From: Carpediemonas membranifera
Taxonomy: Eukaryota; Fornicata
Length of the DNA stretch: 64,000 nt
Assembly (NCBI GenBank): GCA_019828565.1
Contig: JAHDYR010000015.1
Coordinates: 186,001-250,000 of the forward strand
Direction: 5' to 3'
In this document: positions 33,524 to 44,084 of the stretch, in pieces
Position numbering within the stretch: position 1 is the stretch's first letter
Layout of the letters: every line of letters starts with the position of its first letter
The notes under the pieces: model-generated
Databases searched by the model: none
Told to the model about the DNA's origin: nothing
What the model saw: the letters and a program-made list of their open reading frames with translations, nothing else
Made by a program: the position numbers and the translations under genes

Positions 33524-34138
33524 TCAGGTTGTTCTGACATAAACTGCGGGAGTTACCCTGCGCGCACTAAGTAGACATTCCCTTTTTGGGCGTACCTTTT
33601 GGTGGGTTGCTGAGGCCTCTAACCGAGCAGTCGTTTCCTTTTGGGCAGGCTTGTGCCTGTATTCCCTTAGTTCCCGGCCTAGGGCATACCATTCCCTTTC
33701 ACAGTCGGGGCCTCACGATGCTTGTCGGCATTGCTGCCGGTCTCCGCTTAGCTTCCTTCCTCGCCGCATGGCAGGACCATTACCTAACGAGCTTAGGTGG
33801 GAGCGACAGTGGTTGTTGCCCCTCCCAAGGCTGGAGTTACAGCCTGCCGGACAGGCAGGGCTCTTTTTACCTTTTGGTAACCCTGCCCCCGGCCCCTGTG
33901 GGGCACAGGGGGTTTGTTGAAAAAGAATGTGTTGCATTTTTGCTCCCGCCGGAATGGTTCGCCGGTGTCCATTTGGACTTTAAGGCCCTACTAGTCACAG
34001 CCTGGCCATACTTGCTGGTTCATATATACACTTTTAGCTCAGACTTATATCACACTACCCTCTCCACCTCTTACTTATGATTGTTTCTACTCACCTTCCT
34101 TCTCCTCGCCTCTCTTCCTTCTCAGGTCAGACCTGAAG
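33524..34138. other. NLR-2 ORF1-ORF2 spacer
   Basis: About 600 bp without a supported gene. A plus-strand ORF at 33,586-34,080 has no counterpart in NLR-1 and is treated as chance. Confidence 0.5.
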
Positions 34139-37100
34139 TTATCCATCTTGGCTGCTAGGGGTGAAGCTGAGGGCTTCGTTGGTCGCCGAGAGTCGGGCCG
34201 CGCGGCTGAGTAAGTCCTCGTTCTCTTCGGTTAGAGACGAGCACTTCTCCGTTGTCTTCCTGAGGTCCTTCCGCATCTCGTCCAACGCAGCTTGGGCTGC
34301 TCTCCGGGCTTCCCGTTCTTCCTCCAGCTCCTGGCTTTTGGCCTTGAGCTCGTTGATGGTTCTGGCTGCAGCTTCTTCCAGCTGTTGTCTGACCTCTGCT
34401 TCTCGCCGGGCCATGGCTTGGTCCAGCAGGGCCGCTATGCCTCTGCCCAGGTCGGTGTCCTCCTGTCGTGCTCTTTTTGGGCTGCAGGTCCTCTTGGTCC
34501 ACCTGTCTGACCTGGCGGGTCTTGGCTGATGGGTTGGGGGTATGGGGGGGGGGCACAGCTCTTAGTTGGAGGGGGCCCGGGCTCTGTTCGCTCTGTCCTG
34601 CTACTTTGCGGTTGTTCAGTGACAATTTGCCCGCGTGGAGGGCCATATAGGCCCCCTATGCCGCCATTCGGCAGGTAGACCTCCGTCCTCCTGTGGAGCA
34701 TCTTGGCGAGTTCAGTAGCCCTTCGTCTCACCTTTGTTCGAAGCGCCTGCTTCCTCTCGGTCCTCAGTCTGTTCTTGGCGTTAGTGCTGGCGCCTTCCGG
34801 GAAAACACAGTTCAGCGTGTCCCATGGCTTCCCCCCTTTTGGGTGTTCCACGCCTGAGCCCGCCAGGGCGAGTTTGCCTATCCAGGAGGCGCTCCTCAAG
34901 GTGCCCACTCGCCTCTTTCCTCTTTCTGCTGGTTCATCCGTGATACCCCAGTCCCGGGGGGAGGAACGAGGGGAGGAAGTTGATGGAGCCTGTCTCCGGG
35001 TCGACACACATGTTGGCCAGGAGTTCTCGATCGTCGGCTGGGACCTCCGTGAAGTAGTTGAAGATCTTCTTCCTGGCTTCTCTGCCCATGTGGCCTCCAG
35101 CTATGTCGAATTTGTGGACGGGCATCAAAGACGCCGCTTGGGATAGGGTCATCGTTTTGGTGTCGCTGACGTCTAGAGTAAGCATCTTTTCCGCGTCTAT
35201 TTCCGTGGGCTCCCCCTCAGGTTCGCCCAAGGGGAAACCGTCGTGGCGGCGCCCGTTCCACTCCGAGTGGATTTCCAGGAGGATGGGTCGCGCTGGTTCG
35301 CCTACTCTCGCGAGCGATTCTGGGTTTCCGATGATCACGGCTGTTCCTTCCAGGGCTCTGGTGATACCCTTTCCGGAGCTGAAATCGTTTTCCTCCCAGT
35401 TGGTCATGATAATCTGGCCCCGTTTGGGGTTCTTGGTGCCAAAGAGGTTGACTTGTTGGGACAATGGGGTTAGGCGACCGGCCGCCACGGTGCCGAGGCC
35501 GTGTCTGGCGTTGACTTTGGTCGCCAGGTCCTTGTATTCATCATGGTACGGCGACTCCCTGCCCATGAGCATGCTTCCTAGGGCTGTGAGGCGGGCTTCT
35601 ACCTGCCCCCAGTCCCAGCCTGGGTTGTCTCTCATCCAGAACGCTGTTGCTAGTCTGGCGTAGAATATGGAGACATCTGCTAGGGCGCAGTGGCAGTGGT
35701 GGGGTGCGTGCTTGTGATAGGGGCACACCAATTTTGCCTCCGGGCGCTGTTGGTACCTTCTGGTCCAGGTCCGGCCCAGTTCGGACTGGGGTCGGGAGGG
35801 GAGGCCGGTGAGGCTCTTCTCCCCACTATTGGGGTAGAACCAGGTCAGCGTGTCGAGGATGTTGGGGAAGATCGTGTTGAGGTCAGTTTCATCCATGAGG
35901 CGTAAGCTTAGCCAGGTGCGGAGGTTCCCGTCTGGGACGAACTTCTCACTGGTCAGGATGCTTCTCTCAGCCTCGACTCCCTTAGCCACGATGTGGACGT
36001 GGGTCTTCTGTGGCCCCGAGTCGTCTTCCAGTCTCTTCAGCTCTGTAGCCATCTCGGTGCACCATCGCTTGGCGTGGGGGAAGTCTGCTTCGTATCCCTT
36101 GGGGGCTTTGCCCGTGGTGACGTCGACAAACGTAGCTGGTGGGCATCCATGGATGTAGTGCGTGGCCCACAGACATTGGTCCAGGGCATCCACTGTGATG
36201 TCTTCCCCAAGCATCCCGTGCATGTAGTAGAGGATTTGCTCGTTAGCTGGGTCGAAAATCAGTGCCGCCCCTTCGCAAATGATGGCCTCGTCTCCTTGGT
36301 TGGATCTGGCTCTTCCTTCCTCAAAGTCCACCATAGCGATCAACTGCCTGGTGGTGTTGGCTCGTTGGGTGATATTGGAACGAGGCGGGCTAGCTCCCAT
36401 GCTGGGCCCGCATGTGCCCTTGTTTGGCGTGGTGGGTGTGTCATCAGGGCCGGAAGTCCTGCTGCCGCTCGGGCCCAGGGGGGTTTCTTCTTCGTTAGTA
36501 CCCAGGGCTCCATGAGATGCCCCGTCCCGTACGGGCTCTATAACTTGGGTCTGCCCCGTTGTGAGCCAGTAGTTAGTGATGTTGCGCGTCAGAAAGGAGG
36601 CAGACACCAGTTCGCGGGCAATCCTCGCGGGTGGGGGCCAGAGACGCCTGGTCTTATCCCATGCCGACCAGAGTTCGGGGAAGCCGGGGACTGACCACCG
36701 TTGGATGAGGTCTCTGACCTCCTCCCTCAGGTCTGCCTCTGCTGCCGAAGGCTCTTCTTCCAGGGGTGGGGGTGGGAAGACTGGCCTCATCACACCCTCG
36801 GTTCTGCTGTAGATGAGGATCTCCTCGACGGGGCCCTGGGTCCAGATCTGGATGGGCGTGCCGTCTGGTCTGCGGGAAACCTCCCTCCGGGGGGTGAGGG
36901 GCGTGGTAGCCTTGCCCTTTGGCTAGTTCCCGGCCTAGGTCGGCCCAGAGCTTCTTGTTTTCGCGTCCTAGTGAGGGGAGCCCTCTGGCTGCAGCTCCCG
37001 CGGAGATGGCGTGTCCGGCGGCATGGAGGAGCCACATTGCAGCCTCCATCCCGTACTTGGTCTGGATGCCGTTGCCTGAGATCGAAGAATGTCCTGCAGC

Positions 37101-37921
37101 TTGCAGCGATGTTGCCACGAGCTCTAGGAGGAGCGTCCTTGCGACCTTTCCCGTTCGGGCAGTGAAGTCCGTTGCGTCATCTCTGGTGAAGACCATGGCA
37201 ACGTCCCTTGTGGGAATAGCCGCATCTGCTGAGGCTCTGATGCAGTCCCATTCGTCCGGTGTGGCCAGTTGCTTGCCCAGTGGCGTTAACGACTCCTTGA
37301 TCCCATTTGGGGGTGGTGTTTGCGCAATCCAAGGCGTCTGGGACGCTTTGGGAGCTGTTCGAGGTCATTGTGTGGCGTGGTCTCGAAAAGTCCCGGTTAT
37401 GGATTCGGCCGAGATCAAGGCCCTCCTCCACGGGGAGAAGTGATGGGGGTGTGTTGATCACTAGCTGGTGCCGTCTGGCTCGTCCGGTGGGGATGTGCTA
37501 CGTACTTGGAGTAGTCCGCCTGGACTCTGGGGTAGAACACAAATTTGGGGGACCCTGGGCGAAGCCGGCTTAGTGTCTCCGCCTGCTCTAGGTCCAGCCG
37601 GTTCCCTTCAATGAATAGCCAGTATGGCTGTTGGGCGGCTTTTGTGTACCGTCTCAGGAGGGGAAGTGATGCAAACAGCTTCTTGGCCCGGCTTTTCCGG
37701 AGCTCCCCTGGGCCTTCCTTTGCTGTAAAGCTTCCCTATTCTGGGTCTACAATCTTGTCGTATCCTATCGCGTTGCCGAGCTGGATAATGGACGTATTTG
37801 CTTTTTCCCTTCTGGTTTTCCTGAGATCCCTTCTGGGTGCAGCCTTAAGGGCGAATAAGCCATAAATCATGCTTTCTTCCCTATCTGGCATGTCCCTGTT
37901 GGGATATTCCCCTGTTTCCAT
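34139..37921 (-). pseudogene. NLR-2 ORF1
   Basis: The likely start is METGEYPNRDMPDREE at 37,921, aligned near RKTRREKANTSIIQLGNAIGY with NLR-1 RKERTRTEKIADLIRMYGDL. The longest open stretch (34,934-36,793, 619 aa) holds IFDPANEQILYYMHGMLGED, ERSILTSEKFVPD, the Cys/His block VCPYHKHAPHHCHCALADVS, FSSGKGITRAL and SEWNGRRHD. The tail (34,139-34,414) is a strong coiled coil (RREAEVRQQLEEAAARTINEL). Frame changes at homopolymers near 37,190, 36,800, 34,960 and 34,430 interrupt it. By analogy it binds element RNA. Confidence 0.7.
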
Positions 37922-38113
37922 TTGGAGTGGCAAAAGGCGGGAAGTGCACTTTTGCCAGCTTCTTGGAGGGGCTTGAGGAGGTTTGGTGGAGGTTCCAAGG
38001 GGCGCCAGCCAGCGATGTCCTGGTCTTGTATGGCTCCTTTCCCTTCCTCAGGGCGGATGGTTCAGGGGCGAGGTATGCGAGGTTTGTTGCGGACCTTGTT
38101 TCCACACAAAAAC

Positions 38114-38845
38114 ATGTCTGGCGAAAACCCAAAAGGGAACCTTATTGCAGGGACAGGGAGCATCGCCCCACACGGGGCTGCTGTCCCTTATTCCCCATGC
38201 GTCCGTTCCATCTCTCCTTCCACCTTCACGCCTCCTCCTGGCCATTCGGCCGGCGCCTCCGCTGCCCAGCGGTCCCCAGAGGGGGAGGTGCATTACCAGG
38301 GGTTATGCACTCCGATCCCTATCGAGTCCTTGGCCCGAGTACGGCCTGGACTCCGATTTCGGGGGCGCCGCCTCTTTCCCGGGAAGCAGGGCCCTCTTCG
38401 CACTCCGACGGGGGATCCCATATTCCCCTCCGGGCCCCAGGGTAGTCCCTTGCCTTGTGGCGGCAGGGGCTTCACCGCTCCTTCTCGGGAGTCCCCGACT
38501 CCTGGCCCGGCGACTCCTCGGGGTTGGGAGGCGCATTTCCTGCGGACCATAGCTGACGATTTTGCCCAGGTGGACGTCCTGGCCAGCCGGTGGCGGGAGC
38601 GTGCCGCTGCCTTTTCCTACCTGGCTCAGAATTACCGTGACGAGGACCTGAGTCCCCACGAGTCTAAGTCGGCTCGGGGTTTCGACGCTGAGCTGAGGGG
38701 CCAAATGCGGGTCTATAAGCGCCTTCGTGCTCGCATAGACGCCCGGCTGCACCAGCTGGTTGCCATTCACGCCCCTCGTCCTGTATCTTGTGGTCGCAGC
38801 CCGGTTGTTTCCTTCCTGGGTCGCGTCACTCCCAAGAGGTTGTGA
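38114..38845 (+). CDS. NLR-2 antisense ORF (243 aa, intact)
   Basis: MSGENPKGNLIAGTGS starts on the opposite strand, about 190 bp from the ORF1 start. The first half is Pro/Ser/Gly-rich. The second half (VDVLASRWRERAAAFSYL, RDEDLSPHES, GQMRVYKRLRARIDARL, SPVVSFLGRVTPKRL) aligns with the NLR-1 antisense product (LDRIAMDWHSCAYAFVDML, TDEDQPVEN, SQMVMYRSSRGALERAL, SPSVEFLGAGTP) at matching distances and ends within a few residues. Retention of an open, similar frame in two diverged families argues for a protein. The function is unknown; it could act in regulation, like antisense ORFs of other retroelements. Confidence 0.65.
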   Translation: MSGENPKGNLIAGTGSIAPHGAAVPYSPCVRSISPSTFTPPPGHSAGASAAQRSPEGEVHYQGLCTPIPIESLARVRPGLRFRGRRLFPGKQGPLRTPTGDPIFPSGPQGSPLPCGGRGFTAPSRESPTPGPATPRGWEAHFLRTIADDFAQVDVLASRWRERAAAFSYLAQNYRDEDLSPHESKSARGFDAELRGQMRVYKRLRARIDARLHQLVAIHAPRPVSCGRSPVVSFLGRVTPKRL

Positions 38846-39649
38846 GTCCTGGTAAACACCGTGATGGTTTATGCCTTTTGGCTTCGGCTGGGCGTTTCTT
38901 GTGGGGCTGTGGACGGGGCCCTCAGCGCTCCCGGTCTGTTGTCCGGTATGGCTGGTGTACTGGGGGCCTGTTGTGGTGGCCTTGTTGCCTATGCCGGCGG
39001 CGGGCGGCGATCCCGGCTCTCGTGGCGATGACGTCCACAAGCCCGGTCTTGGGCGGCATGAGAGCACGGGCGCCGGAGTAGTGTGGCCCAGTGGCCTCCC
39101 AGTGAGAGCCTATTGGCCGCCGGTCCCGGTGCTCTCGGGTTACTTTGCCATATGGCCCCAGTTAAGTTGTCTGAGGCAATCGTGTCGCAGTGCCTCTGGG
39201 GCCTACTGCGGGTACCGGTTACGGTAGGGGTTTCAATCATAAAGGTGGCGCAGTACGCTTGTTCGCGTTGATTTCCCTTGTGGGTTTGTGCGAGGAGCGC
39301 TTAGTTGCGTCTGGTCCCCTTGTGGGTCCCAGGAGCATGGGCGGTAGGTTTTGTTTGTTGTTAGAGTACTGTGTATTCTGTCAACGCTTTCCTACCGAGG
39401 CTAACTTATTCCCTTTTGGGTGGTTTTTGCCTCTGTGCATTTTTGGGCACACGAGGACGATCATCTGTTGCTCGACATAGCTTGGCGCACGGCGAGGTAT
39501 ACAGGGCAGGGGAGTGGGCTCCAGGTGAGGTGGTGCGCACCTCACCTGGAGCAGCCAGTTGTCCTCTGCCGGCCCGCTCTGGCGCTAACCTGCTTCGCAA
39601 CGGGCGATCTCCTCCGGGGAGCAATTTGCTTCCCCAATGTGCCCTATGG
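38846..39649. other. NLR-2 5' region without supported gene
   Basis: GC-rich sequence between the antisense ORF and the 5'-proximal region. It includes an inverted repeat around 39,523-39,552 (GGTGAGGTGGTGCGCACCTCACC-like). No ORF matches NLR-1. Confidence 0.4.
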
Positions 39650-39841
39650 CTAGTGGGTTAGGAGAATACTTCCCATTTCTGCTCTCGTGCCCCAGAGCAG
39701 ACGAACTCTTGGTCCTGAAATTACCATTTGGTGGATGCTGGCGCCGCGGGGCACCGTCGCTCGCTTCGAGCTCGAATAGCTTTCAATGAGATCCGATAAA
39801 TCCCGATTGCCAGCTTTTGGCCTTTTTCCGGTTGGTTTCGT
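39650..39841 (-). pseudogene. NLR-2 5'-proximal ORF, diverged and without ATG
   Basis: The frame reading SDLIESYSSSKRATVPRGA corresponds weakly to the NLR-1 190-aa 5' ORF (DSFEVYRAQNRAAVTYSAE). It lacks an ATG and is short, so it is likely decayed or untranslated here. Confidence 0.3.
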
Positions 39842-39895
39842 CAACTTCCCATACCGGACATTTCCAACTGACCCTGAAGCACGAATAAGGAATTT

Positions 39896-39945
39896 GCGTT
39901 TATCCTCCGTATATCCCCGGATTAACTGGCCATTCTAACAGTATG
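39896..39945. repeat. MGE-A right terminal inverted repeat
   Basis: The sequence ending GGCCATTCTAACAGTATG matches the MGE-B right TIR (AGCCATTCTTACAGTATG) and is about 70 percent identical over 50 bp. It marks the outer end of MGE-A, 3' of the NLR-2 insertion. Confidence 0.7.
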
Positions 39946-40063
39946 TGGGAAGAACATCGAGTGAAACTGTTGAAGCGCCGATTCTTAGAACGATCGACTT
40001 TAATTCATTCATGACCTTTATCGACACTTACGAGGACTATAGCTGAAAGGAGGAAAGCGGTAC

Positions 40064-40612
40064 ATGCACGAGCTGGTTAAGGAGTCGATCCTCAAGCAAC
40101 TAAGTCTAACGCACCAGCTAAGACTATCGGAAGTTGTGGTGGAGAGCGAAGGGGATCTCACTGAACACCAGCTCAAGAAACTGGTTCTCTCCAAGCGTGA
40201 CGAAGTGTTGAAGCAAACCCTAGCAACTGCTCTTCTACCCGATGATGACTACGAGAGAGCGAAACTATTCTAGTTCAAGCTGAGAGACAGCACCGACTTC
40301 AACACGTGGCCAACAGATATGGCGGAATACGTGGCTAAGTTCGAGCGAGTTGCCAGCGTGATCGACATAGAAGCCATCGGAGCTGAAGCGGTCCGGAAGA
40401 TGTTTATCAGAGGCATTTCTTCGAAGCCTCTCCGTTATCGTATTGATACCCTCACCGAGGACTCTACCTTCAACGAGACGGCAGCCACGGCCATGAAGAC
40501 CGCAGCCAAGATGGCGAGCATGATGAGGGCTACGAGACCCTTCTGGGAGGAAGCAAGCGGCAAGCGCTGCAAGACCGAGACCGACAACGTCCAGAAAGGC
40601 CCACACAACCAT
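40064..40612 (+). pseudogene. Gypsy E gag fragment
   Basis: MHELVKESILKQLSL begins a gag-like product. After a TAG at 40,271 it continues FKLRDSTDFNTWPTDMAEYV and MFIRGISSKPLRYRIDTL, typical of gypsy capsid regions. It breaks off near 40,612, where a gypsy C fragment in the opposite orientation begins, before any zinc knuckle. The 118 bp between the MGE-A TIR and its ATG hold no gene. Confidence 0.6.
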
Positions 40613-42218
40613 CTGCACTTCACTTCTGGTGTCTTGCTGCCGTCTCTCCTTACTCTCCAGTCTACGATCTCCTTAATGTACGCCTGACTTCTGTCGAGCG
40701 CGCACGCTATCCTGGCTTTCTCCTCACTCCACTCTCCCTCGGCCACCTTCAGATGGCTGACGTGCTTCTTGTACGTCTTCTTCGTCTCCGGGTCTCTCAC
40801 GACGTACGAATTGCTCTTCCCCGGTACCTTCCTGACCACTATCAGCGGCCCGCGCCACTTGAGGTCGTACTTCTTCCGTATCTCTGCGTCGCGGTCAACA
40901 AACACCCAAAGCCCGGCTGCCACCCGCGACTCTGGGTGCTGTCGCTGTATGTCTGCTGCTCTCTTCTGACTGTCCTGCTTCTTCTTCTTCGGTGAGGATA
41001 AGTCGCCATCTCGTAAGCTTCCTCGTTCCCTCTTCCGACTTGTGGAGCAGCCACACGATGTTTCGATGATCGGTGAGGACTGTGAAGCTCTTCAGCTTCA
41101 AGAGCTGAGAGAACTCTGGTCTAGTGATGCAGTACACGATGGCGTAGAGCTCCTGTCCTATCGTTGCCCAGCGCCGCTGGGTTTCGGTGAATGTCTTGGA
41201 GAAGAAGGCGAGGGGCTTCTTGCCGTCCTCCTCGTGTTGCCAGAGCACTCTCCCGGCGGCTACCGTGGAGGCGTCAGTCTCCAAGGTCCAGGGGAGCTCC
41301 AAGTTCGGAAGGGCGAGAGCCGTGTGGTGGGTGCAGAGAGTCTTCAGCTCCTGAAAGGCCTGTTCGTGGGCCTCCGTCCAGTCGAGCCTGTCGGTCTTCT
41401 TCGGGGCACCCTTCAGTAGTGCGTTGAGGGTCGCGGCTGCCGTGCCGAGGCCGGGAATGAAGTTCGAGAGATGATTAAACTTTCCCATGGTCCTGCGAAG
41501 TTCGGTGACAGTTGTAGGCCGCGGGAGTTCGAGAAGAGCCTGAATGCGTCCGGGGCTGACGGAGCGCCCGGACTCGTTCACGATGAAACCGCAGACCTCG
41601 ACTTCGCGAGCGCCAATCACGCACTTGTCTGCGCGAAGACGGAGCCGGGCGTCCTTGAGACGTGATAGGACGGCCTCGAGGGTCTGTAGGAACTCCTCGG
41701 CGGTGTGAGCGTAAATGAAGATATCATCTACATAAACGCGGTTGGAGGCAATCCCTTCAAGGACGTGCTCCATGGCGCGTTGGAACTTTCCTGGCGCGTT
41801 CTTGAGGCCGAAAGGCACCTGTAGGAACTCGAATTGGTGGCCAGGAATGACGAACGATGTGAGGTGCACGCTGTCCTCCGCCATGCGCTGCTGCCAGTAG
41901 CCGGAGCGGAGATCCAGCGATGCAAAGAAGCTGCATCCTGTGGCCTCGTGCGGGAATTCCCTGAGATCTGGGAGCGGGAACGCGTCCGCGACCGTGGCGT
42001 CGTTCAGGCGGTTGTATGCCACGCAGAACCTGGGCTCGCCGTTCTTCTTCGTGGCCATGGTGTGCGGCGACGAGTACTCGGACGAGCTGTCCCGGATGAT
42101 GCCCTGTGCGATCATCTTCGTGATCTCGCCGGTGGCGGCTGCACCGGGTGAACCGACAAGGGGGCGAGGTCTGGACTTCAGGTGAGTGGTCCTGCGAGTT
42201 CGATGTGATGAGGGCTTT
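40613..42218 (-). pseudogene. Gypsy C pol fragment: RT and RNase H, integrase core deleted
   Basis: RT shows SRPRPLVG, SSEYSSPHTMATKKNGEPRFCVAY, FLQVPFGLKNAPGKFQRAM, VYVDDIFIYAH and a thumb. RNase H shows WTLETDASTVAAG and VLTDHRNIVWLL. After TRWRLILTE (near 41,000) the sequence jumps to an integrase C-terminal segment (KYDLKWRGPLIVVRKVPGKS...KKHVSHLKVAEG) and the start of a chromodomain (AYIKEIVDWRVRRDGSKTPEV). The HHCC and DDE parts are absent, so the element cannot integrate by itself. The left end joins gypsy E tail to tail. The right end joins NLR-1b at a shared GGTACC. Confidence 0.85.
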
Positions 42219-43621
42219 GGTACCCCCGGTCTCCGAGCCCGCACTTTCGCCGCTGGGCATGGTGGCGGGGTTCCCCCCGCTAGTTGGGTTCCAACCTGCT
42301 TCGCCCCCAATGAACGAGGGGGCGACTGGATCGCCCATGTTGGGTTGGCCAGTGGTCGGGTCGCCGCCGTTGTGCGGGGCAACGCCCAGGTTGCCCCTGG
42401 TGGGTGGGTCCGTCCTTGGGCCGCCGTTGGGCGGGCTATCACCTGCACTTGCTCTGCCATTATTCGGTGGGGGGGGGTGACCGGGTTGCCCTCGTGGAGT
42501 GGGTTGTCGGTTTGCTCGTTGCCCTTGGGCGGGCCGTCCCCTGTGGATTCGGTGACGAGCAGCTTGGTACCCTGGTCCGCCATCCAGATGTTTGCGATCC
42601 TGCTAACGAGGGTGGAAACGTCGCAGAGGTCCTGGTGGATGAACTCAGGGGCCGGCATTGGCCGGGTAGTAGTATCCCATGCGGCCCACAGCTCTTTGAA
42701 GCCCGGAACCGTCCAGCGAAGCACTAAGTCTTCGGCCTCACTGCGCGCTAGCTCGTCGCCGGCAATGTTGAGGGCTGAATCCGTGGGTGTCCTGCTAACC
42801 AACACAGGTCTGGTCACCCCATCGGTCCTGCTGTAGACAGCTATTGCGGAGAACATGCCACCTTCCCAGGGCTTGACGGCCTGTCCGTCAAGGGGGGGGA
42901 AGCCTCCTGCTGGGGGTCTGGGGCTAAGGGGGACGGGGGCATCCTCCCAGGCCCGACCTAGGGCCGCCCACTTGTTGTTGACGTTGTTGTGGGCTCTGTC
43001 CGCACCTGGCGCTTTCGCTGAGCCGGCTGTGGCTTGGCCGCCTGCCTTGAGGAGCCAGGCGGCGCTCTGCTGGCCGAACCTTGTCCTGATCCCAGGCCCT
43101 GTGAGGCTTTGGTGACCTGCGGCCTTGAGAGTGCTGGCAACTAGCTCGAACAGCAAGGATCTAGCCGGTGGCGGGCTTGATACCTTGAAGTTGGCGGCGT
43201 TATCCCTCGAGAAGATCACTGTGGTGTTGTTGCACTTGGCGAGGATGGAATCGGCTGCTCTTCGGACTTTTTGCCACTCTTCGGTCGTAGCTAAGCGTTT
43301 TCCAAGCTTGGTGAGCTCTGTTCCAGCTTCGTCTACATCATTCCCCCGGCCCATGGCTTGTTGGGGGAACTTTGTGTTTGTGGCCGAAATTGGTCTCGAA
43401 AAGTCAGAGGGGGAAAGTCGGCATGAATCCCCCGGGGGGGAGCCCTCCCTGCCCGCCTCGCCTGTAGGCGCCGTTGCCGGCGCTCGTAGGCTGGGAAACC
43501 CGGGGTCAGGGAGTAATCGGCCTTGGAGGTGAACATCACGAAGGCCGGCCCGCATCGGGGCAGTGGCCGGCGCTGTTGGTCCTCGCGGTGGATTTTCCAG
43601 GCCGCCTGGCTTACCCACCAT
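40895..43621 (-). CDS. 908-codon in-frame chimera of NLR-1 ORF1 and gypsy C RT/RNase H
   Basis: One uninterrupted frame begins inside NLR-1b ORF1 (TELTKLGKRLATTEEW, RSLLFELVASTLKAAGHQS), crosses the junction at 42,219 and continues into gypsy C RT and RNase H (catalytic YVDDIF) before ending in frame-shifted sequence at 40,895. The shared junction bases (GGTACC) suggest microhomology joining. Whether it is expressed is unknown. It may be chance preservation of a young fusion. Confidence 0.6.
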   Translation of the reverse strand: MVGKPGGLENPPRGPTAPATAPMRAGLRDVHLQGRLLPDPGFPSLRAPATAPTGEAGREGSPPGDSCRLSPSDFSRPISATNTKFPQQAMGRGNDVDEAGTELTKLGKRLATTEEWQKVRRAADSILAKCNNTTVIFSRDNAANFKVSSPPPARSLLFELVASTLKAAGHQSLTGPGIRTRFGQQSAAWLLKAGGQATAGSAKAPGADRAHNNVNNKWAALGRAWEDAPVPLSPRPPAGGFPPLDGQAVKPWEGGMFSAIAVYSRTDGVTRPVLVSRTPTDSALNIAGDELARSEAEDLVLRWTVPGFKELWAAWDTTTRPMPAPEFIHQDLCDVSTLVSRIANIWMADQGTKLLVTESTGDGPPKGNEQTDNPLHEGNPVTPPHRIMAEQVQVIARPTAAQGRTHPPGATWALPRTTAATRPLANPTWAIQSPPRSLGAKQVGTQLAGGTPPPCPAAKVRARRPGVPKPSSHRTRRTTHLKSRPRPLVGSPGAAATGEITKMIAQGIIRDSSSEYSSPHTMATKKNGEPRFCVAYNRLNDATVADAFPLPDLREFPHEATGCSFFASLDLRSGYWQQRMAEDSVHLTSFVIPGHQFEFLQVPFGLKNAPGKFQRAMEHVLEGIASNRVYVDDIFIYAHTAEEFLQTLEAVLSRLKDARLRLRADKCVIGAREVEVCGFIVNESGRSVSPGRIQALLELPRPTTVTELRRTMGKFNHLSNFIPGLGTAAATLNALLKGAPKKTDRLDWTEAHEQAFQELKTLCTHHTALALPNLELPWTLETDASTVAAGRVLWQHEEDGKKPLAFFSKTFTETQRRWATIGQELYAIVYCITRPEFSQLLKLKSFTVLTDHRNIVWLLHKSEEGTRKLTRWRLILTEEEEAGQSEESSRHTATAPRVAGGSRALGVC

Positions 43622-43956
43622 GGCCTTCCGGTTATCAGGGCGTAGTGGTCTAGCATGATGTCATTTTCTAGCATTTGGGTAGCCGTTATTTCCCTTTCTC
43701 GGCTGGGATTCTGCCACCACTGTAGCTGGTGATCCACTCCTGGGGGGAAGGGATCCTTTATCTTGCTATACCCTTTTAGGTCGCCGTACATCCGGATCAA
43801 GTCGGCGATTTTCTCGGTTCTCGTGCGCTCCTTGCGTAGAGGAGGCCCTATGGGATGCTCGGGGAGGAGATCTTCTGCTCGGGCAACGTACCCGCCCTGT
43901 GGGTTCCTGGGAAACGCGTCCATTGCCGGCCGGTGGCTCGGATGAGGAGTGTGCAT
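43333..43956 (-). pseudogene. NLR-1b ORF1 N-terminal part
   Basis: MHTPHPSHRPAMDAF to SPNKPWAGG is the same protein as at 26,075. The next segment is one base out of frame (five G instead of six in the GGGGG run near 43,346) and continues as the 908-codon chimera. Confidence 0.75.
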
Positions 43957-44084
43957 TTTAGTGCTCCATCACCTGATCACACCATAGCCTTGTGGCGTTG
44001 CACGTTGGCCTTTCCGAGCAGGGGCGGGGAGGTGTGGCCTATTGCCTGAGATGCGGGGTCGGTTGCGAACCTTGTAGCCATAAT

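Larger units (their letters stand above)
29125..39871 (-). mobile_element. NLR-2: full-length ~10.7-kb non-LTR retrotransposon
   Basis: Flanked by the 14-bp duplication CCCTGAAGCACGAA (29,111-29,124; 39,872-39,885). A (GAAA)n-type tail is at the left (29,121-29,145), and the 5' end reads CAGTTGGAAATGTCCGGTAT on the minus strand, close to that of NLR-1. It has the same gene order as NLR-1, but the proteins are clearly diverged, so it is a second family. It is inserted about 60 bp inside the right end of MGE-A. Confidence 0.9.
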
